NCBI GenBank assembly: GCA_950295325.1 | Contig: OX485805.1 | Coordinates: 58,058,758-58,122,757 of the forward strand | DNA: 64,000 bases | DNA from: Polytrichum commune | Lineage: Eukaryota; Streptophyta; Polytrichopsida; Polytrichales; Polytrichaceae | Direction of reading: 5' to 3' | Shown here: in pieces, positions 11,291 to 21,589 of the stretch | Position numbering within the stretch: position 1 is the stretch's first letter | Layout of the letters: each line of letters opens with the position of its first letter | The notes under the pieces: model-generated | The model's input: only the letters and a program-made list of their open reading frames with translations | Database searches by the model: none | Told to the model about the DNA's origin: nothing | Program-made: the position numbers and the translations under genes

Positions 11291-11975
11291 ACTAGCCTTA
11301 GGCTCTTGGCGGACTATGGTTACCACCCTTACATGCTCAACATTAATTTTCAATCCTATGACAGTTAGTGTTAGAAGTAAATGTGTTGCTACCTTCTACT
11401 CTCACGTATATTTCTTCTTTTCACATCCTTACTAACACTAAATTCAAACATGTCAATGCCACATATTACTATAGCTTATATTTAATGTTTATTACTTTCA
11501 TATGGTTATTGATATATTGTGTATTCACTTGTATTTAGTGTATCAAACACTAAATATCATACTTATTGTAGTTGTGTTTTGTACCTATAGTTTTTATTGA
11601 TTTGGCTTGCCAAAAAAAATGTAGTCAACTTTATTTGTTTTAACAAATGTTTGATGAAAAATCTAAACATATATAGTTGTATCTATTCAATGCAAGTTGA
11701 GCAGAACATGTCCTTAAATACATGTTGGTGTGTTCTAGTGTCACTACACTAAATAAGATATTTAGAGATTTATACACTAAATATGAACGCATCTACGACG
11801 TAACATAACATACATAACAAACATAACATGAAATATAACCAATGTTCATGTTCATGAATTAGACTATTGTGATATCTATATACATTTGTTTTTAGAACCA
11901 CAAGCGACTTGGCCCCCTCATTTGACCTATGCGCCATTCATTTATGGCTTCGAGTGCAACAAGACACATTTATAT
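11290..11975. other. AT-rich non-coding sequence
   Basis: No open frame of note, with scattered CACTAAA words (near 11555, 11748 and 11788). Nothing else is supported. Confidence 0.5.
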
Positions 11976-11978
11976 ACC

Positions 11979-12024
11979 CTAAACCCTAAACCCTAAACCC
12001 TACACCCTACACCCTACACCCTCG
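11979..12024. repeat. Interstitial telomere-like repeat
   Basis: Three perfect CCCTAAA units (Arabidopsis-type telomere repeat) are followed by three CCCTACA variants. The tract is too short to be a chromosome end and lies 22 bp from a TIR element. Confidence 0.85.
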
Positions 12025-12045
12025 TAGTTGTTCAGGGTTGCTTCC

Positions 12046-12610
12046 CACGGGTAGGTCACTTAGTGCATTTTAAAAACGACGTGCGGCATAATATAGAGAG
12101 GATTGAAATCATTTGAAATACAAATTATAAAGGAATTCCAAATAATGAAGGGGCCATTAAATGTAGACAATCCCATTATAAGTAAGTTAGATGGACATAA
12201 AATGTGGGCCATTATTTTTTTGTAAAATTAATATAGGGGCTGAAGATAAGGTTCCTAGAAGGTATGTTTAGTATAATGTTTGCTATGGTCTCCTATGTGT
12301 TTTCTTCATAACTTTGTTTGCAATGATATTATTGTTTGCACCCTTCTTTGTTTCCATGGTTTCCCTTAACAGGAAGTCAATGCGTTAGGAAGTAGATTAG
12401 CTTTTATTACTTAAAAGGAATATAGAGTACAAAAAATTGCAGTGACTTGGACAATATAAGTAATGGAAGGGTGCAAACAAATGGGCCATTTTTGAAATTC
12501 AAGTAATTATAGGGAGGCTTTAATTCAACCCTTGAAGGTAAATAGCCCCAAAACAAAAAACCCCGAGCCGCACGTGGTGCACAAAAATGCCTTAGAGTGA
12601 CCTACCCGTG
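12046..12610. mobile_element. Short TIR (MITE-like) element, 565 bp
   Basis: Terminal inverted repeats begin CACGGGTAGGTCACT on both ends and extend imperfectly through AGTGCATTTT ... GTGCGGC. Flanking octamers are TTGCTTCC and TGGCTTCC, a probable 8-bp target duplication with one mismatch, which would suit hAT. There is no coding capacity. Confidence 0.7.
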
Positions 12611-12801
12611 TGGCTTCCATATAGAACACCATCTGCTGTAATTTGTGCCTCATTTCCTAATAAGATATGTTGTTTAATATATGTGGAGGGATCATCCAAC
12701 AACAAAGTGATTGCTTAAATGGCTTCATATAATGTTGAACTCCACATATTAGTATTTGATAGCTTCATATTTGTATACATGGTGCTTCTCTCATTTACTA
12801 T

Positions 12802-12895
12802 CACTATATTCAATATTTGTAGACTTTATCTTGTCTCAACTAAATATATGAACAACAACAACATTGTCTAATGTTTGGGTCGTCCTACCTAAACC
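12802..12895. repeat. Left CACTATATTC terminus and decayed P1 palindrome
   Basis: CACTATATTC at 12802 matches the terminus seen at 37810, 45295 and 59131. A decayed P1 site (TTTGGGTCG-TC-CTACCTAAA) follows at about 12875-12894. The next about 60 bases resemble, in the same orientation, the sequence after the palindrome near 37640. Confidence 0.5.
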
Positions 12896-12899
12896 ATCT

Positions 12900-13440
12900 T
12901 CATATGAGTTCTTAATTGGGTTCTTCAGCAAAAACACCCGCTTCAATATATTTGTATCTCATAAATATGTAAACTTGTAAATAAGTATGTTAATGTTCCA
13001 TCATGCTATAAATCAAACAACATCTTTGTTGCTTTTCGCAAACAACAATGATATTAAGTTGTCAACACTTAATATTGCATAATTCCATATTATAATGAAT
13101 GACATTACATAAACTTGTATAATTAGATTTAGTTCAATGGTATGTGTTAACGGATCCATCGTAGGCTATAGCATTGTCCTTTACCAACAACCTTCATAGA
13201 TAATTACAATATATAACTCGAAACCATTCATTGTGTAAATGGTTACCATAGTTATATTATTCCATTATGTAATTGCCTACGAGGATTGCAATATAATTAT
13301 TAAATACTCCTCTTAGTCTAGTATCTATCATTCTCGATTCATGCATATGTGTAGATTACTAAAATTACAAAACCAATACAGTTTCATTATTTGATATTAG
13401 CAAATCCATCGGGGGACCATTAAATTAAAAACCTTAGGCT
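12900..13440. other. AT-rich non-coding sequence
   Basis: No gene or clear repeat was seen. Confidence 0.4.
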
Positions 13441-13960
13441 ATAAAGGTTTTTTAGTATCCTCAAGGATGGTATGGGATAGGTGGCTAAAGGATACCCACC
13501 TGCGAGGCCTATCGACCGTCGATGGGCCTGGGGCTCTCCAATGGCTCAGATTGTGTATTCGTTTGGGCCATGGAGCGCCCCGTGACACGTGGCGGCCATG
13601 AGCCGAACGGACACGAAAGGCGCCGGCCCGAATGGGTCCCGCCCTTGAGTGACCTTCCCCCTTTCACTCTCCCCTCCGCACTTTCTCCTTCTCTCTCCTC
13701 CGCTCCAAGCTCCTCCTCCTTTGTACGTTCCTCATACTTTCTGGAGGCGCCGCTGCTCTTGAAAGCGCCGCCTCCTCCCTTGCATTCTCTCTCTCCTTGT
13801 CGAACTCGCATTCCCTCTCTCCTTCCCTCTTCATCATTATCTCATTCTCTCTTTCACTCCTCCTCTTCTTTTGATCTATTTTGTTGTTCATTGAGTGCGC
13901 ATTGAGCGAGTTCTGAGTGTAGTATGAGTTTTAGGGTTTGTTTTTGTATTAAAGTCTATA
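13439..13960 (+). promoter_or_regulatory. Possible promoter and 5' leader of the large gene
   Basis: A CTATAAAGG motif at 13439 is followed about 200 bases later by a long pyrimidine-rich tract (13650-13880). A TATA element followed by such a C/T-rich patch is typical of plant promoters and leaders. The 384-base open frame over this tract is Ser/Leu/Pro-rich and looks like chance. The first recognisable exon starts at 16441 after a good 3' splice site, so at least one leader intron is implied. Confidence 0.35.
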
Positions 13961-14528
13961 CATTTTAGCCATTTCAGAACGTCTTTGTTGTTTTGGAGTG
14001 TGAGTGTTGTTTCAAAGTGGTTGTGTCAGTTCCTCCTGGTCTTAGAAACATTCATGTGTGAGTGTAGAGTGATTTCGGAATTAGAATGATTGTTCGAAAA
14101 TCAGGGTGCATGTGTGGCCTTCAGATAGCTTCTTTGTTCATGTTTGTAAACACTTGTTACATTCAGAGTGAATGTTTGTGAGGGATTGTTTAATTCTGAG
14201 TGAATGTTTGTGAAAGCTTCTTCAATTCAGAGTGAATGTTTGTGAGGCGTTCTTAGTTTTCTGATATCCAATCCTTTCTAGAATCAGCTTCCAAGACTAG
14301 CTTGTTAGAACTGCTTCCAACAGCAGCTTGTTGTGTAGTTTGCAAAGCAAGGTGATTTCTTCAACTTCTTTATGTGTGTCAATTTCTTTAGAGTTTCGCA
14401 GCATCTACAATGCATAAGCATTGTATATGCTGCGTAAACACATTATAAAGGTCTCTGGAATCAAAAGTGTTTCGAGAGACGACCCAAACTTCAGTTTGAA
14501 ACCCTAAAACACTAAACTCTGCAGCTGG

Positions 14529-15258
14529 TTTGGGTAGAGCGACCCAAACTCTCCAGCTGGTTTGGATCGTTCGACCCAAACTCTGAAGATGGTTTGGGTC
14601 GTTCGACCCAAACTAGCAGATGCTTTGGGTCGTGGGCGCCAATCCATCTGCAGAGTTTGGGTCGCTCGACCCAAACCATAAGCATTGTTTGGGTCTAGGG
14701 TTTAGCCAAACTCCGCATCAAATGTTCATTTATAATTAATTTAATCATCATCTTGGGTGAATATCTAACCCTATCGACCCAATCCATCTGCAGAGTTTGG
14801 GTCGCTCGACCCAATCCATCTGCAGAGTTTGGGTCGCTCGACCCAATCCATCTGCAGAGTTTGGGTCGCTCGACCCAAACTAACACTTGCTTTGGGTCGC
14901 TCGACCCAATCCATCTGCAGAGTTTGGGTCGTTCGACCCAAACATCGCATGAAATGGTAATTCATAATTTAGGTAATCATCATCTTGGGTATGATCTAAG
15001 GCCATAGCCGATCATTCCATACCGCTACAAAGTTTGGGTCGAACGACCCAAACTCTGCGTAAATTTTTACTGCTTACGAACAATACTTACACTTATAAAA
15101 AACAACTCAAACACCCAAGCAATAATGAAATGACCAACAACTAGAACAGTAGCTCGTGATGATTGTTGTATCCATGAACTTAAAGATTGGTTTTCGTAGC
15201 CAAATAATATATTATTCATTAGCCATTGTAGGCACAGGTTTGGATCGTTCAACCCAAA
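14529..15258. repeat. P1 palindrome array B in the leader/intron
   Basis: About a dozen P1 sites: 14529, 14561, 14593, 14656, 14796, 14828, 14860, 14891, 14923, 15033 and 15239, plus two decayed ones near 14634 and 14691. Centres are AG, TT, CT and AA. From 14784 to 14910 they sit in a 32-bp tandem unit (CCATCTGCAGAG plus palindrome). A roughly 50-bp flank (ATCATCATCTTGGGT) is also duplicated near 14750 and 14985. Confidence 0.85.
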
Positions 15259-15320
15259 CCTGTGAAAAGTAACCCCATATATAAATGTTACTAAACCCAG
15301 ACATAAGCCTATATGATTTG

Positions 15321-16381
15321 CAGGGTTGTCTATCGCGACGTCATGACGGTGTCGTGCCGTCATGTCGTGTCGTGTCGTGACGGACCCCTCCGTCACGACA
15401 CAATAGGGTCCACGTAGGGTCAACATAGGGGGAACGGACTAGGGTGGGTAAAATACTTACCTTCTTGCCAAGGTGGCGTCCTATGTGGCAGAAAACGCCG
15501 ACGTGGTCGTGGATATGCCTAGCGCCAGGTAAATCATTTTGCCATTTTGTTTACCATTTTGTTAAAATCAAAGTAGTAAAAAACGACTAAGGAGGGTGTG
15601 GGGCGGACGGGGGACGAGGGTGGGGCGGACGGGGGTGGGGGGGGGGAACGGAGCGGACGGGGTCGGGAACGGGGGCGGGAACGGAGCGGACGGGGGGGGG
15701 GGGGGGGAACGGAGCGGACGGGGGGGGGGGGGGGAACGGAGCGGACGGAGTCGGGAACGGGGGCGGACGGGGGGGAACGGGGCGGACGGGGGGGAACGGG
15801 AGCAGACGGAGGGGGGGGAAATTTTTTTAAAAAAAAATGGGGCGGACGGGGAAGGGGGGGGGGGGAAAAAAAAAAAAAAAAAAACTGGGGCGGACGGGGG
15901 GGGGGGAACGGGGCGCGGACGGGGGGAACGGGGGGCGGACGGGGTTGGGAACGGGGCGGACGGGGGGGAACGGGAGCGGACGGAGGGGGGGGAAATTTTT
16001 TAAAAAAAAAATGGGGCGGACGGGGAAGGGGGGGGGGGAAAAAAAAAAAAAAAAAAACTGGGGCGAACGGGGGAGCGGACGGAGGGGCGGACGGAGGGGG
16101 AACGGGGCGTACGGGGTTGGGAACGGAGCGGACGGGGGGGCGGACGGGCTCTAGTAAATTTTTCCCCACTTTATCTTTACTTTGCTGACATGTCATCACA
16201 CGTGGACATTGTAAATCCTACGTGTCTGAATTGGGTTAATGTAATTATACAAAAAAATCGGTAAAATTCAAGTCCGTCAGGATAAAGACAGCATCCGGCA
16301 TAATGTCGTGACGGATACGTGTCGTGACGGCACAACATTATGCCGGGATTACCCTCCGTCATGATACAATAGACAACCCTG
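15321..16381. mobile_element. Non-autonomous hAT element, 1,061 bp
   Basis: The 13-bp terminal inverted repeat CAGGGTTGTCTAT occurs at both ends. A perfect 8-bp target duplication, ATGATTTG, lies at 15313-15320 and 16382-16389. Both features are diagnostic of the hAT superfamily. Subterminal GTCGTGACGG motifs occur in both orientations, including a hairpin at 15373-15400 (12-bp arms, CCCC loop). The interior has no transposase, only G-rich repeats. Confidence 0.92.
15590..16155. repeat. G-rich low-complexity core of the hAT element
   Basis: Imperfect repeats of GGGGCGGACGG with runs of G up to about 14, and two copies of a block with a G-run followed by A17-A20. The plus strand has strong G-quadruplex potential (inference). 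Open frames here are Gly/Arg- or Pro-rich artefacts. The exact length may be affected by sequencing of homopolymers. Confidence 0.85.
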
Positions 16382-16395
16382 ATGATTTGAAAGAG

Positions 16396-16415
16396 TTTGG
16401 GTCGCCCGACCGAAA
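16396..16415. repeat. Single P1 palindrome next to a 3' splice site
   Basis: TTTGGGTCG-CC-CGACCGAAA lies 25 bases before exon 16441 and just outside the hAT insertion. One arm has a C to G change. Confidence 0.8.
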
Positions 16416-16440
16416 CTAACATATGTATTTCTACTTGCAG

Positions 16441-17774
16441 ATGCCCCCCAAGAAAAGACCTGGAGAACGATGGTTCAAGCCGGCACCAGACGCGATCTGG
16501 CAGGAGCACGAAACTCCTAAAAACCAATCCTACGTAGCAAAAGAAGACCTTGTAATTGCATGGTCCTTTCTTGTAGTAAAGGCAACTCAATTCAAAATCC
16601 TTCTTGTTTTGAAGGTTGGCACGGAGGAGCAACACACATGGGATGCTTTGACGGGATGGGAGGCTAGGTGGCATCAGTTCATGCTCTAGGAGAGCACGTT
16701 GACGTCATCCTGGAAAACTCTTCTCTGGAAAATGTGCACATGTTCATGCATGAGCAAGCCGAGCCATTCGATCCGGTATACGTGAAGGAATCCTGCGCCG
16801 AGCCAGACATTGTTAAACCGGATACAATCTTCATAGATGCGATCATTTCAAACACGAAGGTTGCAACCAGGTTCACTAAACTTAAGCAGGCAATCAACGC
16901 AATAAACAAGACCCAGCAAAACAAGTCAAAATCTCAACAAGCTGTGAGGCGCAAGGCGACTGCTGAAGAGGGCGCAGGGTCGTCAAGACCTCAAACAGTG
17001 AGGAAGCCCCGACCGGTTCCAGCTGACTCGAGGAGAACAACACCTACGGCAACTCCTGCTGATAGTGAAACACCGACGCCATCACAAAGCCGGCAGACGA
17101 CACCATCTAAGAGGCCGAGAGAGTCAGTATCTGCCATGACAGATGAGCTTGTTTCACCGGAGCTACGTATGCCCAAGCCCGGGGAAGGAGTGGAGCCATC
17201 GGAGATCCAGAAAATACTCAACAATTTCGACACCAAGTGTTTACATTGTTTTTTCATGGGCAGAGAATTCAAGTTTGATGTCAACATCGCACAATGCCAC
17301 CTAGCGCCACCAGAGAAGTGCGTTCGGGCAAAGGAAGATGCGTATGTTGATTGGTTAATCGCCCAGATGGTGAGCGACCAGTTTAAACATGATAGGCAGA
17401 CTATTGTTGTCATGCCTCAGGGACACAAAAGAATGCCTACACCGGATATGTGGCCTTCTATAGAGAAAGGCGATTTTTGGCTGATTGACGGTCAGCACAG
17501 TGTTGAAGCTTCAAAGAAACTTCAACTGATGACGGAGTGGAATGATCCTAATGGTCTAAAGGAAAAATTGAAGGTATGGAAGGCATTGGTCGTGTGGTCG
17601 GACGACGAAACCCGGCTGAGCGATATCTCCCGCTATTTCAACATGAATAACAAGAAGCGGGCATATCAAGCTTCTTGGATTAGGAACATCATGGCATCGC
17701 GGGATGTGTGGGAGTTCTACGGCCGGCCTCCCAAGGAAAGGGAGAATGCAAAAGACAAGAATTCAAAGTGGGAG
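16441..17774 (+). pseudogene. Exon block A: ParB-like domain with GQHS motif
   Basis: Follows a good acceptor (TTTCTACTTGCAG). It opens MPPKKRPGERW and then hits a TAG at 16687. The downstream frame, open from 16668, differs by one base, so a 1-bp loss (or 2-bp gain) near 16670-16690 is inferred. A Ser/Thr/Pro/Lys-rich linker precedes a folded region ending FWLIDGQHSVEASKKL. This matches the G-x-x-R-type signature of ParB/sulfiredoxin-like domains (DGQHR in bacterial relatives), with Ser in place of Arg. A further conserved-looking segment follows (VVWSDDETRLSDISRYFN). ParB domains bind or hydrolyse nucleotides and some have nuclease activity; activity here is unknown. The donor is GGAG/GTGAGC. 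Confidence 0.6.
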
Positions 17775-18090
17775 GTGAGCATTGTTTCTCAAACAGAGTT
17801 TGGGTCGCTCGACCCAAATTTTGTGTTTCTTCATACAGTTTGGGTCGCTCGACCCAAACTTTGGGTTTCTTCATACAGTTTGGGTCGCTCGACCCAAACT
17901 TTGCGTTTCTTCATACAGTTTGGGTCGCTCGACCCAAACCTTGTGTTTCTTCATACAGTTTGGGTCGCTCGACCCAAACCTTGTGTTTTAGTTTGTGTTT
18001 GTCTACGCAGTTTGTTGTTCATCATTTTTCTTCTTTGTTTGGAAACAACATATTGAGAATAATTAACACGCATTCTATGCTCTTGTGCAG
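17775..18090 (+). other. Intron with five P1 palindromes at an exact 40-bp period
   Basis: GTGAGC...TTGTGCAG, phase 0. P1 sites, all with centre CT, start at 17799, 17839, 17879, 17919 and 17959. Each 40-bp unit is the palindrome plus about 20 bp (TTTGTGTTTCTTCATACAG, varying slightly). Confidence 0.85.
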
Positions 18091-19422
18091 CTTTTCAAAT
18101 ACCAAATGATAAACAAGTTCTCCTCAATTGACAATTCAAGTCACAAACAAAAGAAGTATAATGAGCTAAGAGGAGAGATCTACTTGATTACATCATCCGA
18201 CATGGTTTGGCAGAAGTGGAAGACAGTGTTTGAGAAACACGAGACAGGGGATCTCATGGATCCTGACACATACAACCTCTTCAACTCGTCCTCTCGATTC
18301 AAAGCGATGAAGCCTCTCATGAGAGAATTCTTTAGAAGTCTGCAGGGTCTTTCGGAGGCGGAAATGGGGAAGGCGGCAACGCACATCTTGCACAACAACC
18401 CGACCCCTAAGAGATTTTGGGTGTATCCCAAAATAGTCTTCACCAAGCCGAAATCCTTTGTTCCTTCATGCTACACAATGAAGGAATGGGCGGAGAATAG
18501 GAAGAAGAAAACAACGATCGTCTAGGAGCTGCAGAAGCTAATCCCGGAAAAGAACATTTTTGTCGATGACGAGGTGAACGAGGTGAACTGGAGAGCGTTC
18601 AAGGCTGAATACAACTTCACCAGTGCATCCATGGCAGCTCTGATCAGGGAGGCAGGAGAAGACTTCCTAAAGTCAAAACTGGTGAAGGGTGGGAAGAACC
18701 TGGCTCTTCCAGAACACTCGACGCGTGCCTTCTCAAACTTTATAAAGGAGAAGAAGATTGTAAGTTTTGAGGGGGATGCGCATTTCAACCTTGTCGCTTT
18801 TGACCCTATTAAAATCCAGGGATGGCCCGGCCTTGATTCCAGGAAAGAAATACGAGTAAGAGCAGCGGACCGGTTCCCCTTTGGTATAGTAGACTTCCGG
18901 AGCATTCCTGGGAGTACGTTTGAGGGCACAATGGGTACACCCTTCTACGAGCCCTTCATGTCGAAGTTCGTGGAGTATGCAAGCCCTAAGCTTAGGGAGG
19001 TCGATATGTGGCTGTGGATAGTAGAGGATAGGAGAGCAGAGCAGGTGTATGAAATTGTGAGGAAATTGCAGCCTGAGTATGCGGTGTCTAAGTCTCACTA
19101 CATTGCTGCACCGGCGGAGGGGGTGTACACGACACTAAAGGACAAGAAAACCAAAGTCATGAATTTGTTGTGCTTGTACTTTGTGTTCAAAGCAACCTTG
19201 CTGAAGGTGGAGAACCACCCCATAACCCGGATGCAGAAACTATTCCAAGTTCCAGAAGGCCAGGGCGCAAGTAAGTCCCTCTACGACGAGGCAAAATATG
19301 CCATATACCATTCGGACGAGTTGCGGATGGAATTCTATCTCCGAATAATGAGGGCCTTGACGAGAAGAGGGGACTGTATATTCAACGTCTTCGGCGGCAC
19401 CAAGCCCGTCTTCGCTGGCATG
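18091..19422 (+). pseudogene. Exon block B: DNA-methyltransferase-like region with in-frame TAG
   Basis: Continues in phase 0 from block A. A TAG at 18523-18525 interrupts an otherwise continuous 444-codon frame. The next codons are GAG CTG CAG, so a nonsense change of a CAG/TGG-type codon is likely. The C-terminal part reads MRALTRRGDCIFNVFGGTKP and continues VFAGM into the next exon (MLGLNVYSYVDLND). Its layout resembles the motif I region of beta-class N6-adenine/N4-cytosine methyltransferases (GD.V.DPF.GSGT...A...GR...G.E), where motif I lies C-terminal to the catalytic motif. The expected DPPY position would be near VDFRSIPG, so catalysis may be lost. ParB plus methyltransferase fusions are known in phages and bacteria. 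The homology call is tentative. Confidence 0.45.
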
Positions 19423-19608
19423 GTAAGCTCCTTACCATAATTGTTTTCATAGTTTGGGTCGAGCGACCCAAACTAACACCGATGCTAGTTTGGGTCGCTC
19501 GACCCAAACTATAACCTTTGCAATTGATATTAGGTCTTGTATGTACTTCCCCTTTTCGGTGGAATCACATGTTATGCCATATAATAACATCTGGTGGGAT
19601 TTCTGCAG
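19423..19608 (+). other. Intron with two P1 palindromes
   Basis: GTAAGC...TTTCTGCAG, phase 0. P1 sites are at 19453-19472 (centre AG) and 19489-19508 (centre CT), both nested in the wider context TAGTTTGGG...CCCAAACTA. Confidence 0.85.
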
Positions 19609-21096
19609 ATGCTGGGGCTGAACGTGTACAGCTATGTAGACCTTAATGACATCCAATTCTACAAGGCCCAAAAATCATTGGCGAAGAAGATGGATATACT
19701 AGACTGGATCCCTGGGAGCTACGCCGAGGAGACTGTTGAAGGGGGTGAGAGCCCGCTGGATAAGGCGAGGCGTGTCAACCCTGAAGAGTTGGCCATAAGG
19801 GTTCCAGTTGCTGTACCAGAGCCTCTGGTCCAAGTGCATCCAGGCACATCCTCTCGGCGACCGCGTGACGAGGAGGGGGAGGATGAGGAGGTGGAAGAGG
19901 AGGAAGAAGAGGCTAAAGTGGAGGGCGAGGTCGAAGAAGGGGGAACAGGTTTCACTCAGGAATCTGAAGCCCCTCAACGAAAGAAGGCAATGCGGGTAGC
20001 AACTCCACAAAGTAAGTTGGTGCCCGTCCTGACGGTTGATGATGCCCGCGACATGTACTCCAGGGATGCGACTGCCGCGTTCAGGGAGAGGAGGAAACTA
20101 AAAGGCAAGAAACTCTATGGCGACTATGCCATCGAGGAGACAATTGCCATTAGCAGCGAAGACGAGGACGACATGGAGCTCGCGAAACGGCTCAGGTCGG
20201 ACCCTCCCTCTCCAGGTGCCTTCGCATGGATGGTGAAGGTGAAGCCGGAAGTCCTCACCGTGCAAGAAGCCAACGAGAAGATGTTAAGGGACGAAGAACA
20301 ACGCGTCCGCTTGCAAAAGGCCGCTGCTGAAGAACCCTCAGTGCGGAACGAAGTGGCAGAGCTAAGGGCTCTCTTATTGGAGCAAGAGCGACTACAGGCA
20401 TTGGCGCAACCTCCAACTAGTGCGGACTTGATCACGCAAGTGATTCGAGGCATGTGGGCACAGGGTTCGGTGGTGGCTCCCCCGGGCTCATTTCCACACT
20501 TGCCCCCCGGCTTCCCTCCCCAGAACATTCCTCCGCAGCCCGTGCCGCAATCCTCCTTCAGCTTTCAGCACATGGTTCCCCCCCACGTCCGTCCGTATCC
20601 GCCGGTTCAACAAGCGGATGACCCCAATATATGGCGCCTTCCCGGGTCTTCTAGACCTGTGACCCCCCCACCACTTCGGCCGCCCCTGGTGATCCCCCCG
20701 CCCCATCAGCAGGACGACCCCCACATGTTTGGGTCGTCCGACCCAAACCCGCCCCCCCTTACAGTGCAACAAGGCCAATCTCATGATGCACGAGAGTTTG
20801 GGTCGGCCGACCCAAACCCCGTGACCGCTCAGTCTTCAATGGACCAGCATGGGTCTGAAAGAGACACACCCATGCCTGATGTTGAAGGTCCTCGAGGGCC
20901 TGGTGATACCTCTACTCCTATCCCAATCGATGAACCTATGCATGATGCACATGCGGAGGTTGGGTTAGGAGAAGGTCCTGACACTGAGCGCTTGCAGGAG
21001 AGGGGTGCTGACATCGTCGGAGAAGGCGGTGGCGAGAGAGAACGACAAGCGGAGGCGGTGGAGGCTTCCATGGCGTCCAGGCATGACCAGGGAGAG
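19609..21096 (+). pseudogene. Exon block C: end of MTase-like fold, then acidic and proline-rich linker
   Basis: Opens MLGLNVYSYVDLNDIQFYKA, which completes the FGG-type motif of block B. It then runs through an acidic stretch (EEGEDEEVEEEEEEAKVE), a predicted helix rich in Glu/Arg/Ala (about 20260-20400), and a long Pro-rich segment. Two P1 palindromes are translated in frame as FGSSDPNP and FGSADPNP. The end (DVEGP.GPGDTSTPIPIDEP MHDAHAEVGL ... SRHDQGE) is matched by the fragment at 58115-58414, including the donor position. The donor is GAG/GTAATA. The linker function is unknown. Confidence 0.6.
20728..20816. repeat. Two P1 palindromes inside a coding exon
   Basis: 20728-20747 (centre TC) and 20797-20816 (centre GC), both with perfect arms and both read in the same frame as F-G-S-S/A-D-P-N. 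Perfect arms in an exon suggest the sites are maintained or recently inserted. Confidence 0.85.
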
Positions 21097-21589
21097 GTAA
21101 TACACTGAGACCTCCTCAGTTTGGGTCGCTCGACCCAAACTCCTGGTCTATTGTCTTGTTGCCGTGGTCGTGTCCCCCCTAGCTAGGAGGAACTGCCCCC
21201 ACCCCGTCCATCCGCTCTCGCATCCCTTCAGCCCCCCCCCCCCCCCGACGATCACTAACGTTGCCCGTCCCACGATTTTACTCGAACTTGGAGGCGTGCA
21301 CACAATTTTGTAGATGTTGAATTAGGATAGTTTGAACGGATCGTTCAACGCGGCTTCGCACCCCTAGGCATTTTGTACATAGAGCATTGCAAACAATAAA
21401 ATTATTATTTTGTGCCCTTATGTTTGTTTTCGTGTTCAAATGTATATTTTTTCCTCTTGCCCCCTCTTGCATTTGTATGGCCGCCTATGCATAGTGGTTC
21501 TTGTATTTTTCACAAAAAATATTGTATTCACTTTAAGTGGACATAGCATGACATAGTCTTCCCCCGCCTTATGTCGCTCGTCTCCACAG
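21097..21589 (+). other. Intron (or intergenic gap) with one P1 palindrome
   Basis: GTAATA...CTCCACAG joins blocks C and D in phase 0. A P1 site is at 21120-21139 (centre CT), and a C-run lies near 21234-21246. An AATAAA at about 21391 could be a polyadenylation signal, which would instead make this a gene boundary. The fragment at 58414 shows the same donor. Confidence 0.5.

Noticed and set aside
15534-16199. Pro-rich or Gly/Arg-rich proteins of 100-220 codons
   Set aside because: Produced by the G-rich core of the hAT element in all frames; low complexity without any gene signal.
1210-17978. CRISPR-like arrays of palindromic repeats
   Set aside because: The palindromes are spaced by repeated, not unique, sequence. 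Spacing varies between clusters, sites occur in introns and exons, and the context is a eukaryotic nuclear genome without cas genes.
21097-21589. Firm gene boundary between the ParB-like and FCP1-like halves
   Set aside because: An AATAAA-like word exists, but a good donor and acceptor join the halves in phase 0 and the 58-kb fragment keeps the same donor. Left open, not called as two genes.
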